64,000 bases of DNA from an uncultured Caulobacter sp. (GCF_937900395.1 NZ_CALCDX010000045.1:21786-85785); one strand, 5' to 3'; counted from the first letter of the stretch, positions 8,193 through 18,309 are shown. The notes: generated by a model from the letters alone, not told the origin. Translations and numbers: made by a program.

Positions 8193-11084
8193 CTAGAACT
8201 TGGCCCGCAGGCCGAAGCTGATCGTACGGCCATAGTTGGTGTAGCCGCCGAACCAGCCACCCTTGATGAACTGCCGCTGCGAGGCCTTCGTCAGGTTCTG
8301 CCCCTCGATCGCCGCGGTGATCTGCGGCGTGATCTTGTAGCTGACGCTGCCGTCCAGAGAGCCGAACGCCTTGTCGTTCAGCGCCGACAGGCCCGCCCCG
8401 CCGACATCCTGCAGGACGTCGTCGACCCAGCTGTAGCTGGCGCGGGCCGCGAAACGGTCCTTCTCGTAGAAGGCCGTCACGTTGAAGCTGTTCTTGGCGA
8501 CATTGACCATCTCGTCCTTCAAGGTCGGCGAGTAGGTCGCTTCGGTGTCGGTGTAGGTATAGTTGGCCAGGAAGCCGAGGCCGTCGAATGGCGCGGGCAG
8601 GCTCTTGAACAGGTGCTGGTAGGCCAGCTCGACGCCCTTGATCGTCGCCTTGCCGCCATTGGTCGGCGAGGTCAGCACATAGGTCTGCCCATCGACGACG
8701 ATGTTGGTGTTCTGGCTGTAAACAAAGGTCGTGATGTCCTTGTAGAACGCGCCGGCCACCAGCGCGCTGCCTGGGGCGAAGTACCACTCAAGGGTCGCGT
8801 CATACTGCCAGGCCTCGAACGGCTTCAGCAGCGGATTGCCGCCCACGGCCGTCAGCAGGGTCCCGGAATTCAGCGTCAGGCGCGGCGCCAAGTCGGCCAG
8901 GGACGGCCGGGTGATCACCTTGGCGGCGGCCACGCGGGCCTGCAGGGCGTCGGTCAGCTCCAGGGCGAAGTTGGCCGTCGGCAAGACGTCGGTATAGGTC
9001 TTCTCGAAGCGGACGGGCAGCGCGGCCTTGCCGTTGTCGGCGTGACCGGCCGAGACCTGCTTGGTCTGGGCCACCCGCACGCCGACCTCGCCGCGCAGGG
9101 GCGCGCCGAACAGCCTGGTGTCGATGTCGCCCAGGGCGTAGCCGGCCGAGATCTTCTCGGACACGCGATACGAGTTGCGCTGGTCCGCGCGGGCCGTGCC
9201 CTTCTGGTTCGGGTCGCGCAGGGCCCAGAAGGCGGCCGGATCCGGCATGGCCCAGCTCGTCGGCAGGCCGACCGAGGCGCCGCCCAGGAAGTCGCTGACC
9301 GGGAACGGGTCGAAATAGTCCGCGCCGAAGAACTTGCCGGTCAGGTTGGTCGTGTAGTTGATGTCGGCGCGATTATAGGACCGCGAGCGCTCGCGAAACT
9401 TGACCCCGAACTGAAGACGGCTGACCGGACCCAGGGTCATCGGCCGCTCGGCGTCGAACTGCAGGGCGGTCTCGTCGTCCGTGGCGTCGTTGACCCGCCA
9501 CTCGATACGGCGGAACGGCAGCAGGGACGGGTTGTTGAGGTCGGCGGTCGCCAGACTGACGTCCGGCAGGCCGTCGCCGGCTTGGGGCAGGTTGAACGTC
9601 GCGCGGCCCATCGAGCCCTGCAGACGGGTGCGGGTGATCGGCTTGGAGGTTTCCGAATAGGCCCGGGCGTAGGCGAGGTCACCGGTGATCGTCCAGTCCT
9701 CGAGCTTCTGACGGATCTTGCCGGCGATCATCATGTTGTCGTGCGCCAGGTCGCTGACCTCGCGGCCGATCTGGCTGCTGGTGTTCGCCACGCCGCCGGT
9801 CATGACGCCGTCCTTGATCACGGCGGAGCCGGCGACCAGGGTCGAGAGATCAGGATCGACCGAATAGGTCAGCTCGTCATAGTGGTCGTCGAGCTTGGTG
9901 TAGCTGCCGTCCAGCGTGATCTCGGTGGCGTCGCTGGGACGATACTGAGCCGACAGAACGACACCCTTGCGTTCGCGGTCCTCGCGCTCGAGCGTCGGGC
10001 GGATATTGGTCGCGTACAGCTGCACGCCCTGGGCGATCAGGCTCTTTCCCAGGGTGGTGCTGGCGCTGGGATAGCTCCAGCCCACGCCCGTGATGCGGTC
10101 CTGGCGCAAGGTGCGCTGGTCATAGACCGCCGCCGCCAGCACGCCGAAGGTGTCGGCCGCGTTGGTCCAGCTGGCCAGGCCCGACACGCGCGGGTCGGTC
10201 TTGTCGGCGAGCTCGGGACGGCTGGCGGTGGCCGACAGCGCCAAGGTCGTGCGGCCTAGATCCAGCGGGCGAAAGGTCTTGATATCGACCACGCCGCCGA
10301 TCGCCCCCTCGTCCAGGGACGCCAGCGGGGTCTTGCCGACCTCGACGCCGGCCACCAGTTCGGATGGCAGGGTGTCGAAGCGGAACTGGCGGCCGCTCTG
10401 GCCGCTGTCCCGCATGTTCTCGTTCACCGCGGCGCTGCGGCCGTTCAGGGTGACGATCTGGAAGTTCGGACCCAGGCCCCGGACGCGGACGAACAGACCC
10501 TCGCCCCGGTCGCGGGTGATGGCCACGCCGGGCACGCGCTGCAGGGCCTCGGCGATGTTGTTGGACGGAAACTTGCCGATGTCCTCGGCCGAGATGGCGT
10601 CGACGACATTGGCGGCCTTGCGCTTTTCGTTCAGCGCGCGGGCGAGCGAGTTGGCGAAGCCGCCGGTGACGACGAGTTCTTCGATCTCGGTGGGCTCGTC
10701 GGCCCGCGCCGCGACAGCCTCGGCGCGCGGAGCAGCCGCCGTAGCGGCGCTGGGCGCGGTGGAGACCCTCTGGGCCGCCGGGCGCAGGATCGCCGCGCCG
10801 CCGTTGCGCACGAAGGTCAGGCCGGTGCCGCGCAGCAGTTCGGCCAGGCCGCGCTCGGCGTCGAACTGGCCGCGCACCCCGTTGGTGTGCTTGCCGCTGA
10901 GAAGCGCCGGATCGGCCAGGACCTGCAGGCCCGTGGCCCGGGAAAAGCTCGGCAAGGCCGAGGCCAGATCGCCCGCCGGGATCGCCAGGGTCGGCTTTTC
11001 GGAGGGCGCGGCCAGGACGGGGCTCGCCGTCAGCAACGCGGCCGCGGAGGCCGAGCCCAGCCAGGTCCAGATGTTCGAAGTCAT
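8193..11084 (-). CDS. TonB-dependent receptor with STN signalling domain (module 1)
   Basis: A 963-residue outer-membrane transducer-receptor. After a signal peptide ending in SPVLA comes an STN domain (about residues 30-105, starting LAIPAGDLASALPSF), the part that contacts a FecR anti-sigma protein. A TonB box-like segment (EIEELVVTG, about 132) follows. The plug domain has the Xanthomonas/Caulobacter-type sequences VVDAISAEDIGKFP and LQRVPGVAITR, then a 22-strand-type barrel ending in GRTISFGLRAKF with a terminal Phe. It lies 105 bases after fecR1 on the same strand and before a PHP phosphoesterase. The ligand is unknown; the neighbour suggests a phosphorylated compound. Confidence 0.92.
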   Translation of the reverse strand: MTSNIWTWLGSASAAALLTASPVLAAPSEKPTLAIPAGDLASALPSFSRATGLQVLADPALLSGKHTNGVRGQFDAERGLAELLRGTGLTFVRNGGAAILRPAAQRVSTAPSAATAAAPRAEAVAARADEPTEIEELVVTGGFANSLARALNEKRKAANVVDAISAEDIGKFPSNNIAEALQRVPGVAITRDRGEGLFVRVRGLGPNFQIVTLNGRSAAVNENMRDSGQSGRQFRFDTLPSELVAGVEVGKTPLASLDEGAIGGVVDIKTFRPLDLGRTTLALSATASRPELADKTDPRVSGLASWTNAADTFGVLAAAVYDQRTLRQDRITGVGWSYPSASTTLGKSLIAQGVQLYATNIRPTLEREDRERKGVVLSAQYRPSDATEITLDGSYTKLDDHYDELTYSVDPDLSTLVAGSAVIKDGVMTGGVANTSSQIGREVSDLAHDNMMIAGKIRQKLEDWTITGDLAYARAYSETSKPITRTRLQGSMGRATFNLPQAGDGLPDVSLATADLNNPSLLPFRRIEWRVNDATDDETALQFDAERPMTLGPVSRLQFGVKFRERSRSYNRADINYTTNLTGKFFGADYFDPFPVSDFLGGASVGLPTSWAMPDPAAFWALRDPNQKGTARADQRNSYRVSEKISAGYALGDIDTRLFGAPLRGEVGVRVAQTKQVSAGHADNGKAALPVRFEKTYTDVLPTANFALELTDALQARVAAAKVITRPSLADLAPRLTLNSGTLLTAVGGNPLLKPFEAWQYDATLEWYFAPGSALVAGAFYKDITTFVYSQNTNIVVDGQTYVLTSPTNGGKATIKGVELAYQHLFKSLPAPFDGLGFLANYTYTDTEATYSPTLKDEMVNVAKNSFNVTAFYEKDRFAARASYSWVDDVLQDVGGAGLSALNDKAFGSLDGSVSYKITPQITAAIEGQNLTKASQRQFIKGGWFGGYTNYGRTISFGLRAKF

Positions 11085-11189
11085 GTCATGATCCCCGTTT
11101 TCGCGCGGCGTTCAACGCCGGTTCGGCGGGGAAGACGCCGGCGCCCCCCGAACCCGGACAGGGATTTTTGTGAAGTTTCGGCGACGCGC

Positions 11190-12113
11190 TCAGCGCGAGA
11201 GCGTCAATCCGTCCGATGACTGACGAACGGTGAAGCCGTGCATCAGCGCCAGATTGCGCACCAGCGCCTGCGGCTCGTCGAGCCGGAAGCGGCCAGCCAC
11301 CCGCTGACGCCCCAAGGCCGGATCGGCGATCGTGATCGGAATGGCCGAGGCGCGATTGAGCCGCTCGACCAGTCGCGCCAAGGGGATGCCGTCCGTTTCC
11401 AGCCAGCCCGAGCGCCAGTCGTCGGCCTGCAGATCGAACGCGCGGACCGCCGACAACCGCCCCTCCTTGGCGAACGCCCGCTGGCCCTGGGTCAGCTCGG
11501 CCGTGCGATGGATCAGTCCCGCCGGCGCCAGCCGCACGCGTCCCCGGCGCACCGAAAGCTCAAGACGTCCATCGCCGCGCTCGAGGTCGAAGGCCGTGCC
11601 CAGCACGCGGGCCGAGCCTTCGGGCGCCTTGACTGTGAACGGCCGCCCCGCGTCGTGAGCGACGTCGAAGAAGGCCTCGCCGCTCACCAGCTCGACCTGG
11701 CGCTGCCGCGCGCCCAGGCGCACTTCGAGGCGGGTGGCTCCGTCCAGGGTGACCTGCGTGCCGTCGGCCAGGTTCGCGACCCGGTGCTGGCCCGGCGCGG
11801 TCTGCAGCACCAAGGGCGCGACGGTCATCAGCTGAATTTGGGGCCAGGCAAGGAAGGCGGCCAGGCCGCAAGCTGCGAGACCGCCCGCCAGCGCGGTCCA
11901 ACGTCCAGCGCGGCGCGGAACGCTCCGCCGCTGCTCGCTCAGCCGCATCGCTTCGGCCAGGGCGGGGTCCTGACTGGCGCGCCAAACCTGATCGAAAGCC
12001 TGGCCGTGCGCCGGGTCGGCCGACTTCCAGGTCTCGAAGGCGGCGTCCTGGCGGTCGCCGGCGTCCAGTCGTCGCGCGGCCCAGACGGCGGCCTCTTGGC
12101 GGGCGCGGCTCAT
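11190..12113 (-). CDS. FecR-type anti-sigma/sensor protein (module 1)
   Basis: A 307-residue single-pass inner-membrane regulator. The N-terminal cytoplasmic part (DUF4880-like, AARRLDAGD) would hold the sigma factor. One helix follows at about residues 70-90. The periplasmic FecR domain reads GEAFFDVAHDAGRPFTV and GTAFDLERG, and a C-terminal STN-like lobe reads GRFRLDEPQALVRNLA. It overlaps fecI1 by four bases (ATGA), so the pair is coupled. It relays occupancy of the receptor at 8193-11084 to the sigma factor, as known for the FecA-FecR-FecI family. Confidence 0.9.
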   Translation of the reverse strand: MSRARQEAAVWAARRLDAGDRQDAAFETWKSADPAHGQAFDQVWRASQDPALAEAMRLSEQRRSVPRRAGRWTALAGGLAACGLAAFLAWPQIQLMTVAPLVLQTAPGQHRVANLADGTQVTLDGATRLEVRLGARQRQVELVSGEAFFDVAHDAGRPFTVKAPEGSARVLGTAFDLERGDGRLELSVRRGRVRLAPAGLIHRTAELTQGQRAFAKEGRLSAVRAFDLQADDWRSGWLETDGIPLARLVERLNRASAIPITIADPALGRQRVAGRFRLDEPQALVRNLALMHGFTVRQSSDGLTLSR

Positions 12114-12616
12114 CGGCGGCCTCCGCCGGCGCGGCGCTCGGCTCGGGCGATTTCGCGATGCAGCTGCTCCAGCGCCCGCGCCACGTGCTTTTCGACGGCC
12201 GCCTCGCTGAGGCTGAGATCTTGGGCGATCTGGCGCGGCGAGTGGCCGTGCAATCGGCGTCGGATGAACACGTCACGACGCAAGGGCGGCATGGCGTCCA
12301 GCGCCTTGCCGAACACCTCGACCTTCTGGCGATGCATCAGGATCTGCTCCGGCGCGGGGGCTTGGCAGGGAATGTCGTCGTCCAGCGCCTGGGCGGGCCG
12401 TCGGCTGGCGCGGCGGAAGTGATCGCGCACCAGGTTCAACGCGATGCGATAGCCCAGCGCGGCTCGATCGACGATGGTCCGCGCCTGCTCATAGGCCAGC
12501 AGGCGTTCGAACGTCTCCTGCACCAGATCCTCGGCCGTCGCGGGGTCCCGCGTGCGCCGAACGATGAACTGATAAAGGTCGCGCCGCTGCGCGCGCAGGC
12601 CGGCCAGGTCGCTCAT
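12110..12616 (-). CDS. FecI-type ECF sigma factor (module 1)
   Basis: A 168-residue ECF sigma factor. Region 2 contains ATAEDLVQETFERLLAY (about residues 27-43). Region 4 contains LPPLRRDVF-like sequence (MPPLRRDVFIRRRLHG) and the helix-turn-helix SPRQIAQDLSLSEAAVEKHVARAL. The ATG was chosen for the GAGGGAAG ribosome site just upstream; a longer in-frame extension has no such site. It is first in the fecI-fecR-receptor unit. The 191 bases before it hold no recognised gene and presumably carry the promoter. Confidence 0.9.
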   Translation of the reverse strand: MSDLAGLRAQRRDLYQFIVRRTRDPATAEDLVQETFERLLAYEQARTIVDRAALGYRIALNLVRDHFRRASRRPAQALDDDIPCQAPAPEQILMHRQKVEVFGKALDAMPPLRRDVFIRRRLHGHSPRQIAQDLSLSEAAVEKHVARALEQLHREIARAERRAGGGRR

Positions 12617-12807
12617 CGAAGCGCTTCCCTCGCCCAGAGAGCGGAATGACGAATGGACCGGCCGAGCATGGTGCGGCGCTAGCACGACTTTATGACAGTA
12701 AAGCCGCCCCCCACCGACCATCCGCCTCGCGCCAGGCGGTCATCTGCGGGTTCGATGATCGCCCCGGCCGCCGACGGGACCGTTGCCGAGCCGTCGACGG
12801 CTTCCCG

Positions 12808-13674
12808 CTAGCGACGAAGGGCGGCGAGCTCGGGGACCGCGTCGGTCTGCAGAATGCTCGCGCCCAGGTCCCGCAGATCCTTGATGCCCGCCGGGTCGCC
12901 AGCGAGCAGTCTCTGGTCGGCGTCTCCAAGGCTATTGAGCCAGACGCGCAGGCCGAGCCTGGCGATCTCCGCGCGGGCTCCCGGCGACAGGCTTTCCAGA
13001 TCGGCATGAACGACCTGCGCCGCGCCGACGCTCGTCAACAGCTCGGCCAGGGGCATGTCCGTCGTCAGCCGAACCATCACGCGCGCCGCGGGATCCAGCC
13101 CCCGCACGCCCGCCAGGACCGCTGGGTCGCTATCGAAATAGAGGCTCGTGGCGCGCATCCCCGAGGCGTTGACCACCTCGACGATAGGACCGAGGCGGTC
13201 GCTCTTCAGGTCGAGATCCACCAGGATCCGGCCGCACGCCAAGGCCAGCGCGCGCGCCAGGGTCGGCGGAGCCTCATCGCTGGGCCGACCGTCCCGTTCC
13301 TTCAGGCGCAACGCGGCGACTTCGGAGGCGGTCTTGTCCTCAATACGGCCCTTTCCCGTCGTGGTCCGATCAACTGTCCTGTCGTGCATCAGCACGGGCG
13401 TTCCGTCGGTCGTCACCGCGATGTCGATCTCGACGATGTCGGCGCCCTCGGCGATCGCGGCCTCGATCGCGGCCAGGCTGTTCTCGGGCGCGCGGCTGTG
13501 CGCGCCGCGATGGGCGGCGATCATCAGGCCCGCCTCCGGCTTGGCCAGTCGCGCGAGCGCCGCGCTCATGGCGGGCGTCGCGGCGCAGCGGTCCGCGGAC
13601 GACGGCTGCGCCGCCCGCGCGGCGGTGGCCGCCGCAAGGCCAAGCAAGGTCGCCAGGGCTACACGTCGGATCAT
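12808..13674 (-). CDS. Glycerophosphodiester phosphodiesterase, exported
   Basis: A 288-residue GDPD TIM-barrel enzyme that splits glycerophosphodiesters into glycerol-3-phosphate and an alcohol. A signal peptide (LATLLGLAAATAARA) indicates the periplasm. Catalytic motifs are intact: AAHRGAHSRAPENS (about residue 53, catalytic His and metal Glu), VEIDIAVTTDG (about 82) and the second histidine in LMHDRTVDRTT (about 96). LVDLDLKS follows at about 152. Its ATG overlaps the stop of the upstream phosphatase gene (ATGA). It is the last gene of receptor-phosphatase-GDPD module 2, which points to use of glycerophosphodiesters as a phosphorus or carbon source. Confidence 0.92.
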   Translation of the reverse strand: MIRRVALATLLGLAAATAARAAQPSSADRCAATPAMSAALARLAKPEAGLMIAAHRGAHSRAPENSLAAIEAAIAEGADIVEIDIAVTTDGTPVLMHDRTVDRTTTGKGRIEDKTASEVAALRLKERDGRPSDEAPPTLARALALACGRILVDLDLKSDRLGPIVEVVNASGMRATSLYFDSDPAVLAGVRGLDPAARVMVRLTTDMPLAELLTSVGAAQVVHADLESLSPGARAEIARLGLRVWLNSLGDADQRLLAGDPAGIKDLRDLGASILQTDAVPELAALRR

Positions 13675-15041
13675 GGGGCGCGTTTCAGGTCGAGTTCGGC
13701 GCTCTTGGGCGCCAGATCGATCAGCCGCGCGGCCTTGCCCCGGGCCGGCTTGCTGAGGCGGAAGGCGTCATAGAGCGCGCCGGTCGCGGTGTAGGCCTTG
13801 TAGGTCAGCTCGCCGCCGTCGACGCTGATCGCCTGGAACAGCTGCACGCCGGTGGCCTTGCGGGTGGCCCAGCCGCGCTCGCCGCCCACATACTGCTTGG
13901 GCCCGGCGACCGAGACCACATAGACCGGAGCGCCCTTGCGTCCCCGGGCGTAGGTGTGGTCGTGGCCCTGCAGCACCAGATCAACGCCGTGCGTCTGCAG
14001 GACGGGTTCGAGCGCGGCGCGGAGCTCGGCGTTGTCGCGCCCCTTGGCGGTCGAATAGATCGGATAATGCAGGAAGACGACGGTCCAGGCGTTCGGATTA
14101 TCGGCCAGACGCGCCTCCAGCCACTTCAAGGTCGCCTCGGCCAGTTCTGGATGATCGCTCATCGCGTCGGCGTCCAGCGATAGGAAACGCACGCCCTGAT
14201 AGTCGACCTGGTAGACCGTCTCCGCCAGCGCCGGAACACCCGCCGGACCATTTCGCGGCAGGGTGAACTGCTGACGCCACTGCAGCGCCAGGACCTGACG
14301 CCCATCGACGGGCGGCCCATATTCGTGGTTGCCGGGGCTGGGCAGGGTCAGCAGTTCGGCGTGCAGGTCCGGCGCCATATCGAACCACTCGGCCCATTCG
14401 CGATCGGCGTCCGAGCGGTTGATGAGATCGCCCGCATAGAGCGCCAGGGCCGCGTCCGGCGCCAGGCGGCGAGCCATGCGCATGACCCGCGAGCCGTGGC
14501 TCTCGACCTCGTTCTGCACATCGCCGAAATAGAGGAAGGTGAACGGCTTGGCCGTTGCAGCGGCGGTGCGGACCTGGCGCCAGGCGCTGAAGGTCCGTCC
14601 ATCGCCCACCCGATAGACGTAGAGTGTTTCAGGCTTCAGCCCCTCGATGACGGCGCTGTGGGCGGTAGCCGAGACCGGCGCGCCGTTGCGGGGAACGTAC
14701 TGAACCACTTCGCTGTCGGCTATCACGGTCGAAACGGCGTCCTCGAACGCCGGGCCGGGCGTGGCCTCGGCGTATTCCACGAGGCCCTTGCCCGCGCCGA
14801 CCTCCATGCGCCAGGTCACCGCGAAGCCGCGCGAAGGATCCTCGGTCGGATTGACGATCAGCCGCTGGGGCTTTCCGCCCACGATCACCGGCTCGGCGGC
14901 GGGGCGCGCCTTGGCGGGTCCGTCGGCGCTGACCGGACCCGCGGCCAGCAGCAGGGCGGCCAGCGCCACACCGCAACCGAGAGCGGCCGCCGGACGGGAC
15001 GATGCGCCAGGGGCGCGGGGCGCTTTGAAGCTGTGGGTCAT
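13671..15041 (-). CDS. Purple-acid-type metallophosphatase, exported
   Basis: A 456-residue calcineurin-like phosphatase with an N-terminal fibronectin-like purple acid phosphatase domain (about residues 55-160, strands around RGFAVTWRM and ETLYVYRVGDG). The five metal-site blocks are all present: YFGDVQNE (about 172), YAGDLINRSD (about 203), SPGNHEYG (about 237), VFLHYPIYS (about 325) and LQGHDHTYARG (about 360). A long signal region (ALAALLLAAGPVSA) directs export. It is translationally coupled to the GDPD gene and lies 136 bases after the receptor at 15178-18309, separated by a hairpin. A two-step pathway of diester cleavage then monoester cleavage is inferred. Confidence 0.9.
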   Translation of the reverse strand: MTHSFKAPRAPGASSRPAAALGCGVALAALLLAAGPVSADGPAKARPAAEPVIVGGKPQRLIVNPTEDPSRGFAVTWRMEVGAGKGLVEYAEATPGPAFEDAVSTVIADSEVVQYVPRNGAPVSATAHSAVIEGLKPETLYVYRVGDGRTFSAWRQVRTAAATAKPFTFLYFGDVQNEVESHGSRVMRMARRLAPDAALALYAGDLINRSDADREWAEWFDMAPDLHAELLTLPSPGNHEYGPPVDGRQVLALQWRQQFTLPRNGPAGVPALAETVYQVDYQGVRFLSLDADAMSDHPELAEATLKWLEARLADNPNAWTVVFLHYPIYSTAKGRDNAELRAALEPVLQTHGVDLVLQGHDHTYARGRKGAPVYVVSVAGPKQYVGGERGWATRKATGVQLFQAISVDGGELTYKAYTATGALYDAFRLSKPARGKAARLIDLAPKSAELDLKRAP

Positions 15042-15076
15042 GATGGGCTCGGATCAGGCGTTCAGGGAAGGGAGAG

Positions 15077-15107
15077 GTCGGCGCGGCCAAGGGGAAGCCG
15101 CGCCGAC
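15077..15107 (-). terminator. 11-bp hairpin between receptor and phosphatase gene
   Basis: Perfect arms GTCGGCGCGGC (15077-15087) and GCCGCGCCGAC (15097-15107) surround a nine-base loop. No U-run follows on the minus strand, so partial termination or mRNA protection is as likely as full termination. Confidence 0.45.
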
Positions 15108-15177
15108 GCGGCGCCCCGAGGCGGTCGGGAGCGCCGGCGCCGAAGGACCGCACGCGGGCGATCCGCCGGCGTAACGG

Positions 15178-18100
15178 TCAGAGCTTCCAGTCGAAGCTGA
15201 GGCTGATGTAGCGGCCGTTCTCGATGTAGTCGCGGATGCCGCCCTTGGCCTTGCCGAAGGTGTACCAGTAGGTGTGGCTGTCCAGGGCGTTCTGCACCTT
15301 GAGCGTCGCGGCCATCCGGTCGTTGAAGTGACGGCGGACCATCAGGTCGACGAACTTGTAGTCCTGCTCGTAAGGATCGTTGCCGTAGTCCTCGATGTCC
15401 TCGAGCGACTCCGATTGGTAGCTGTAGGAGACATAGGCCTCCCAACCGTTGCGCTCCCAGAAGACTTCCAGATTGGCCAGGCGCTCTGGCGTTTCCATCA
15501 GCGGCAGCTCCAGGCCGGCCGGATGCCAGCTGATGCCGGTCACGGCGCGGGCGCGCTGGAAGGTCATGTTAGCCGCCACCCCTAGACCGTCGAACGGCGC
15601 TGGCAGCCAATGCAGGATCTGGCGAGCGTTGAACTCCACGCCGGTCACCTTGGCGGACTTGCCGTTCATCGGCGTGGAGACGTCGACGCCGGTTCCGTCG
15701 GTGTAATTCTCCGTCGTGCCGTCCTGGATGACGCTGGACGAGGATCGGAACAGGAAGTTGCGGATGTCCTTGTGGAACAGGCCGACCGAATAGGCGCCGG
15801 TCTTGCCGTTGTACCATTCCAGCGAGGCGTCGTAGTTGACCGCCTTCATCGGCTTGAGGTTTGGATTGCCGGTGGTGACGCTCTCGAGAACCCACTTGTC
15901 CTTGGGATCGGTCTTGCCGTCGCCGTTCGGGTCGGTGTTGTAGCCGTATGACTTGGCCGAGCTCATCCGGTTGATGTCCGGCCGCGAGAAGCTGGTCCAG
16001 ATCGCTCCGCGCAGGATCAGGTCGTCGCGGAACTTGTAGTTCGTGTGGATCGACGGCAGCACGTTGACGAAGTCGGACTTGTCGCGCGTGAAGGTGTCGC
16101 CCTTCAGCGGGTCTTCGAGCCAAGCCTGGATGTCGTTTTCCGTGCGCTCGACGCGCGCGCCGGCGATCACCTCGGCCTTGCCGAATTGCGCCTTGGCCAT
16201 CGCATAGCCGGCCAAGATGGTCTCCTTATAGTTCCAGGTGTCCTCGTTGGAGACTTCCGCCGCGTCCGGCGACGTGGCCAGGCCGCTGAAGAACGCAGAC
16301 TTGCCGTCCTGGGCCTTGCGCAGTTCGGCCATCATCTTGTCGGTGTCGATCGTGACGCCCAGGCGGTATTGGCCCGAATAGACGCCGCCAAACAGGCTGT
16401 CGATCGACGTTCCAAAGTAGGGTGCGAAGTCGGCCATCGTGCCGCTGCGGGTCAGGTCGATGAAGCTGCCGCCGGTCTTGCGACGCTCCGACACCGACAT
16501 CTTCACGCCCGCCTTCAGCTCGCGCAGCCAGTCGCTGGAGGGCGCGTAGGCCAGGTTGAACTGGGCCTGCTTGAGCGTCTCCTCATTCTCACCGAAGCCC
16601 GCGGTCATACTCGAATACTTGAAGGCGGCCGGGTCTTGAACAGCGGCCATGCCCGCGGCGTTCAGCACCCACTTGGGAAAGCGAGGGTCGCCGGCGGTCG
16701 AGACGAACACGCCCTTATTGCCCAGCCAGTCATAGGCGTCGGTGCGGAACTGCAGCTCGAACTCGTCTTTGATGTTGTCGCGCGAGTTGGAGTACGAGAC
16801 GTCGTAGTCGATGGTCAGGTCGCCAAACCGGCTCTTGCCGCCCACCGTCGCCGAGCCGAGCACGCCCTCGGTCGAGCCGCCTTCCCAGTAGCGACGCAGC
16901 CGGAAGCCTTGCGGATCCCAGAGGCCCGAAGCGCCGTCCAGGCTGTAGAAGCTCTTGGTCTTGCGATCGGCGTCGGTGATCCGGCCGTCCTTGTTCTGAT
17001 CGACGATGTCGTTGACCGAGTAGCTGTAGACGCGCACGCCGTTCTCGACGCCGACCACCGCCTTGTCGGGCGTCATCAGGTCGGTGCGCGACTTGTCCTT
17101 CTGGACCAGACGCTCGGAAATGCGGTCGGCGTAGTTGCGGAAGTTCAGCCGGTTACGGAATTCGGTCTCGTCATAGACGTTGTACTGACCGCGCAGGTGG
17201 ACTTCGTGGTCGGCGTTGCGCCAGTCGAGCGAGGCGTTGAGACCCTTGCGCTCGACCTTGGTTTCGCCGGCCGACAGCTCGACGCCGAGCGTCTGGAAGG
17301 TCGAAGTGTCGAAGTCTCGCGACTTGTTGGTGGCGAACCAACGGGCGGGCATGTCGTCGCCCGATCCGCCGACCTGCTCGAACTGCGAGTTGCGGCGCGA
17401 ATAGCTGGCGGTGACGAACAGCCCGAGGTTCTCGTTGAACTGCCGGCCGAAGGCGACCTGCGCCTCGCCGGACTTTTTCCGGTCGCGCTTGTCCAGCATC
17501 GTGCCTTCCAGCGACACCGCCAGATGGGTGGGATCGAAATCGAAGGCGGTCGGGGTGCGGATCTCGACCGAGCCGCCCAGGGCGTCGCCGTCCATGTTGG
17601 GCAGGATCGACTTGAACACGGTGATCGAGTCGACGCCGGCGGCGGGCAGGAAGCTCAAACGCACGCCGCGATAGAAGTTGTCGCCGGGCGAGCCCATGCC
17701 GCCCAGGCGCACGCCGTTGACCGAATAGGTGTTGTACTCGGTGGCCAGGCCGCGGATCGAGATGCGATCGCCCTCGCCCGTCGTATGGTTGCGGACCGCC
17801 GAGACGCCCGGCAGGCGCGCCACCGCCTCGGTCAGGTTGGCCGACGGCAACTTGCCCATGTCGTTGGCGCTGACCACGTCGGTGATCATGTCGGCGTCGC
17901 GCTTGGCGTCGAGCGATTTGCGCAGACCGGCCGCGTAGCCGACGACGATCAGCTGGTCGACCTCATCGGCGGCGGCCAAAGGGCGCTCACGCAGCACCAC
18001 GGCCCCGTTGATGACCTCGACCGTCAGCGGCGCGGCGGAAAGCATCTGCTTCAGCGCCTCTTCGGCGCGCATGCGCCCATCGACGGCCGTCGACTGGCGG

Positions 18101-18309
18101 CCGCGGGTCAGCGCCGGATCGGCGGAAATGGCGACGCCCGAAATCCGCGAGAACGCCATCAGCGCCGCGCCGAGGTCCTGGGCGGGAATATCGAAGCGGG
18201 CCTCGGCGGCCAACGGCGCGACAGGCGCGCTCTGCGCCAAGGCCTCGCCGGCCCCCGCCGCCATCGAAAGCGCCGCCACGGCGGCCAGAAGTCGAGACTT
18301 GTAGCTCAT
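15178..18309 (-). CDS. TonB-dependent receptor with STN signalling domain (module 2)
   Basis: A 1043-residue outer-membrane receptor. The ATG at 18309 gives a proper signal peptide (LLAAVAALSMAAGAGEALA); a longer in-frame start lacks one. The STN domain runs from FDIPAQDLGAALMAF to VVLRER (about residues 38-108). A VDQLIVVGYAAG TonB-box-like stretch follows, then a plug with VVSANDMGKLPSANL and the barrel, ending FDWKL. Asp-rich loops such as DIVDQNKDGRITDADR (about residue 435) resemble EF-hand calcium loops. It precedes a phosphatase and a GDPD on the same strand, and the matching fecI2-fecR2 pair is divergent, 294 bases away. The ligand is probably a phosphodiester-containing molecule (inference). 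Confidence 0.92.
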   Translation of the reverse strand: MSYKSRLLAAVAALSMAAGAGEALAQSAPVAPLAAEARFDIPAQDLGAALMAFSRISGVAISADPALTRGRQSTAVDGRMRAEEALKQMLSAAPLTVEVINGAVVLRERPLAAADEVDQLIVVGYAAGLRKSLDAKRDADMITDVVSANDMGKLPSANLTEAVARLPGVSAVRNHTTGEGDRISIRGLATEYNTYSVNGVRLGGMGSPGDNFYRGVRLSFLPAAGVDSITVFKSILPNMDGDALGGSVEIRTPTAFDFDPTHLAVSLEGTMLDKRDRKKSGEAQVAFGRQFNENLGLFVTASYSRRNSQFEQVGGSGDDMPARWFATNKSRDFDTSTFQTLGVELSAGETKVERKGLNASLDWRNADHEVHLRGQYNVYDETEFRNRLNFRNYADRISERLVQKDKSRTDLMTPDKAVVGVENGVRVYSYSVNDIVDQNKDGRITDADRKTKSFYSLDGASGLWDPQGFRLRRYWEGGSTEGVLGSATVGGKSRFGDLTIDYDVSYSNSRDNIKDEFELQFRTDAYDWLGNKGVFVSTAGDPRFPKWVLNAAGMAAVQDPAAFKYSSMTAGFGENEETLKQAQFNLAYAPSSDWLRELKAGVKMSVSERRKTGGSFIDLTRSGTMADFAPYFGTSIDSLFGGVYSGQYRLGVTIDTDKMMAELRKAQDGKSAFFSGLATSPDAAEVSNEDTWNYKETILAGYAMAKAQFGKAEVIAGARVERTENDIQAWLEDPLKGDTFTRDKSDFVNVLPSIHTNYKFRDDLILRGAIWTSFSRPDINRMSSAKSYGYNTDPNGDGKTDPKDKWVLESVTTGNPNLKPMKAVNYDASLEWYNGKTGAYSVGLFHKDIRNFLFRSSSSVIQDGTTENYTDGTGVDVSTPMNGKSAKVTGVEFNARQILHWLPAPFDGLGVAANMTFQRARAVTGISWHPAGLELPLMETPERLANLEVFWERNGWEAYVSYSYQSESLEDIEDYGNDPYEQDYKFVDLMVRRHFNDRMAATLKVQNALDSHTYWYTFGKAKGGIRDYIENGRYISLSFDWKL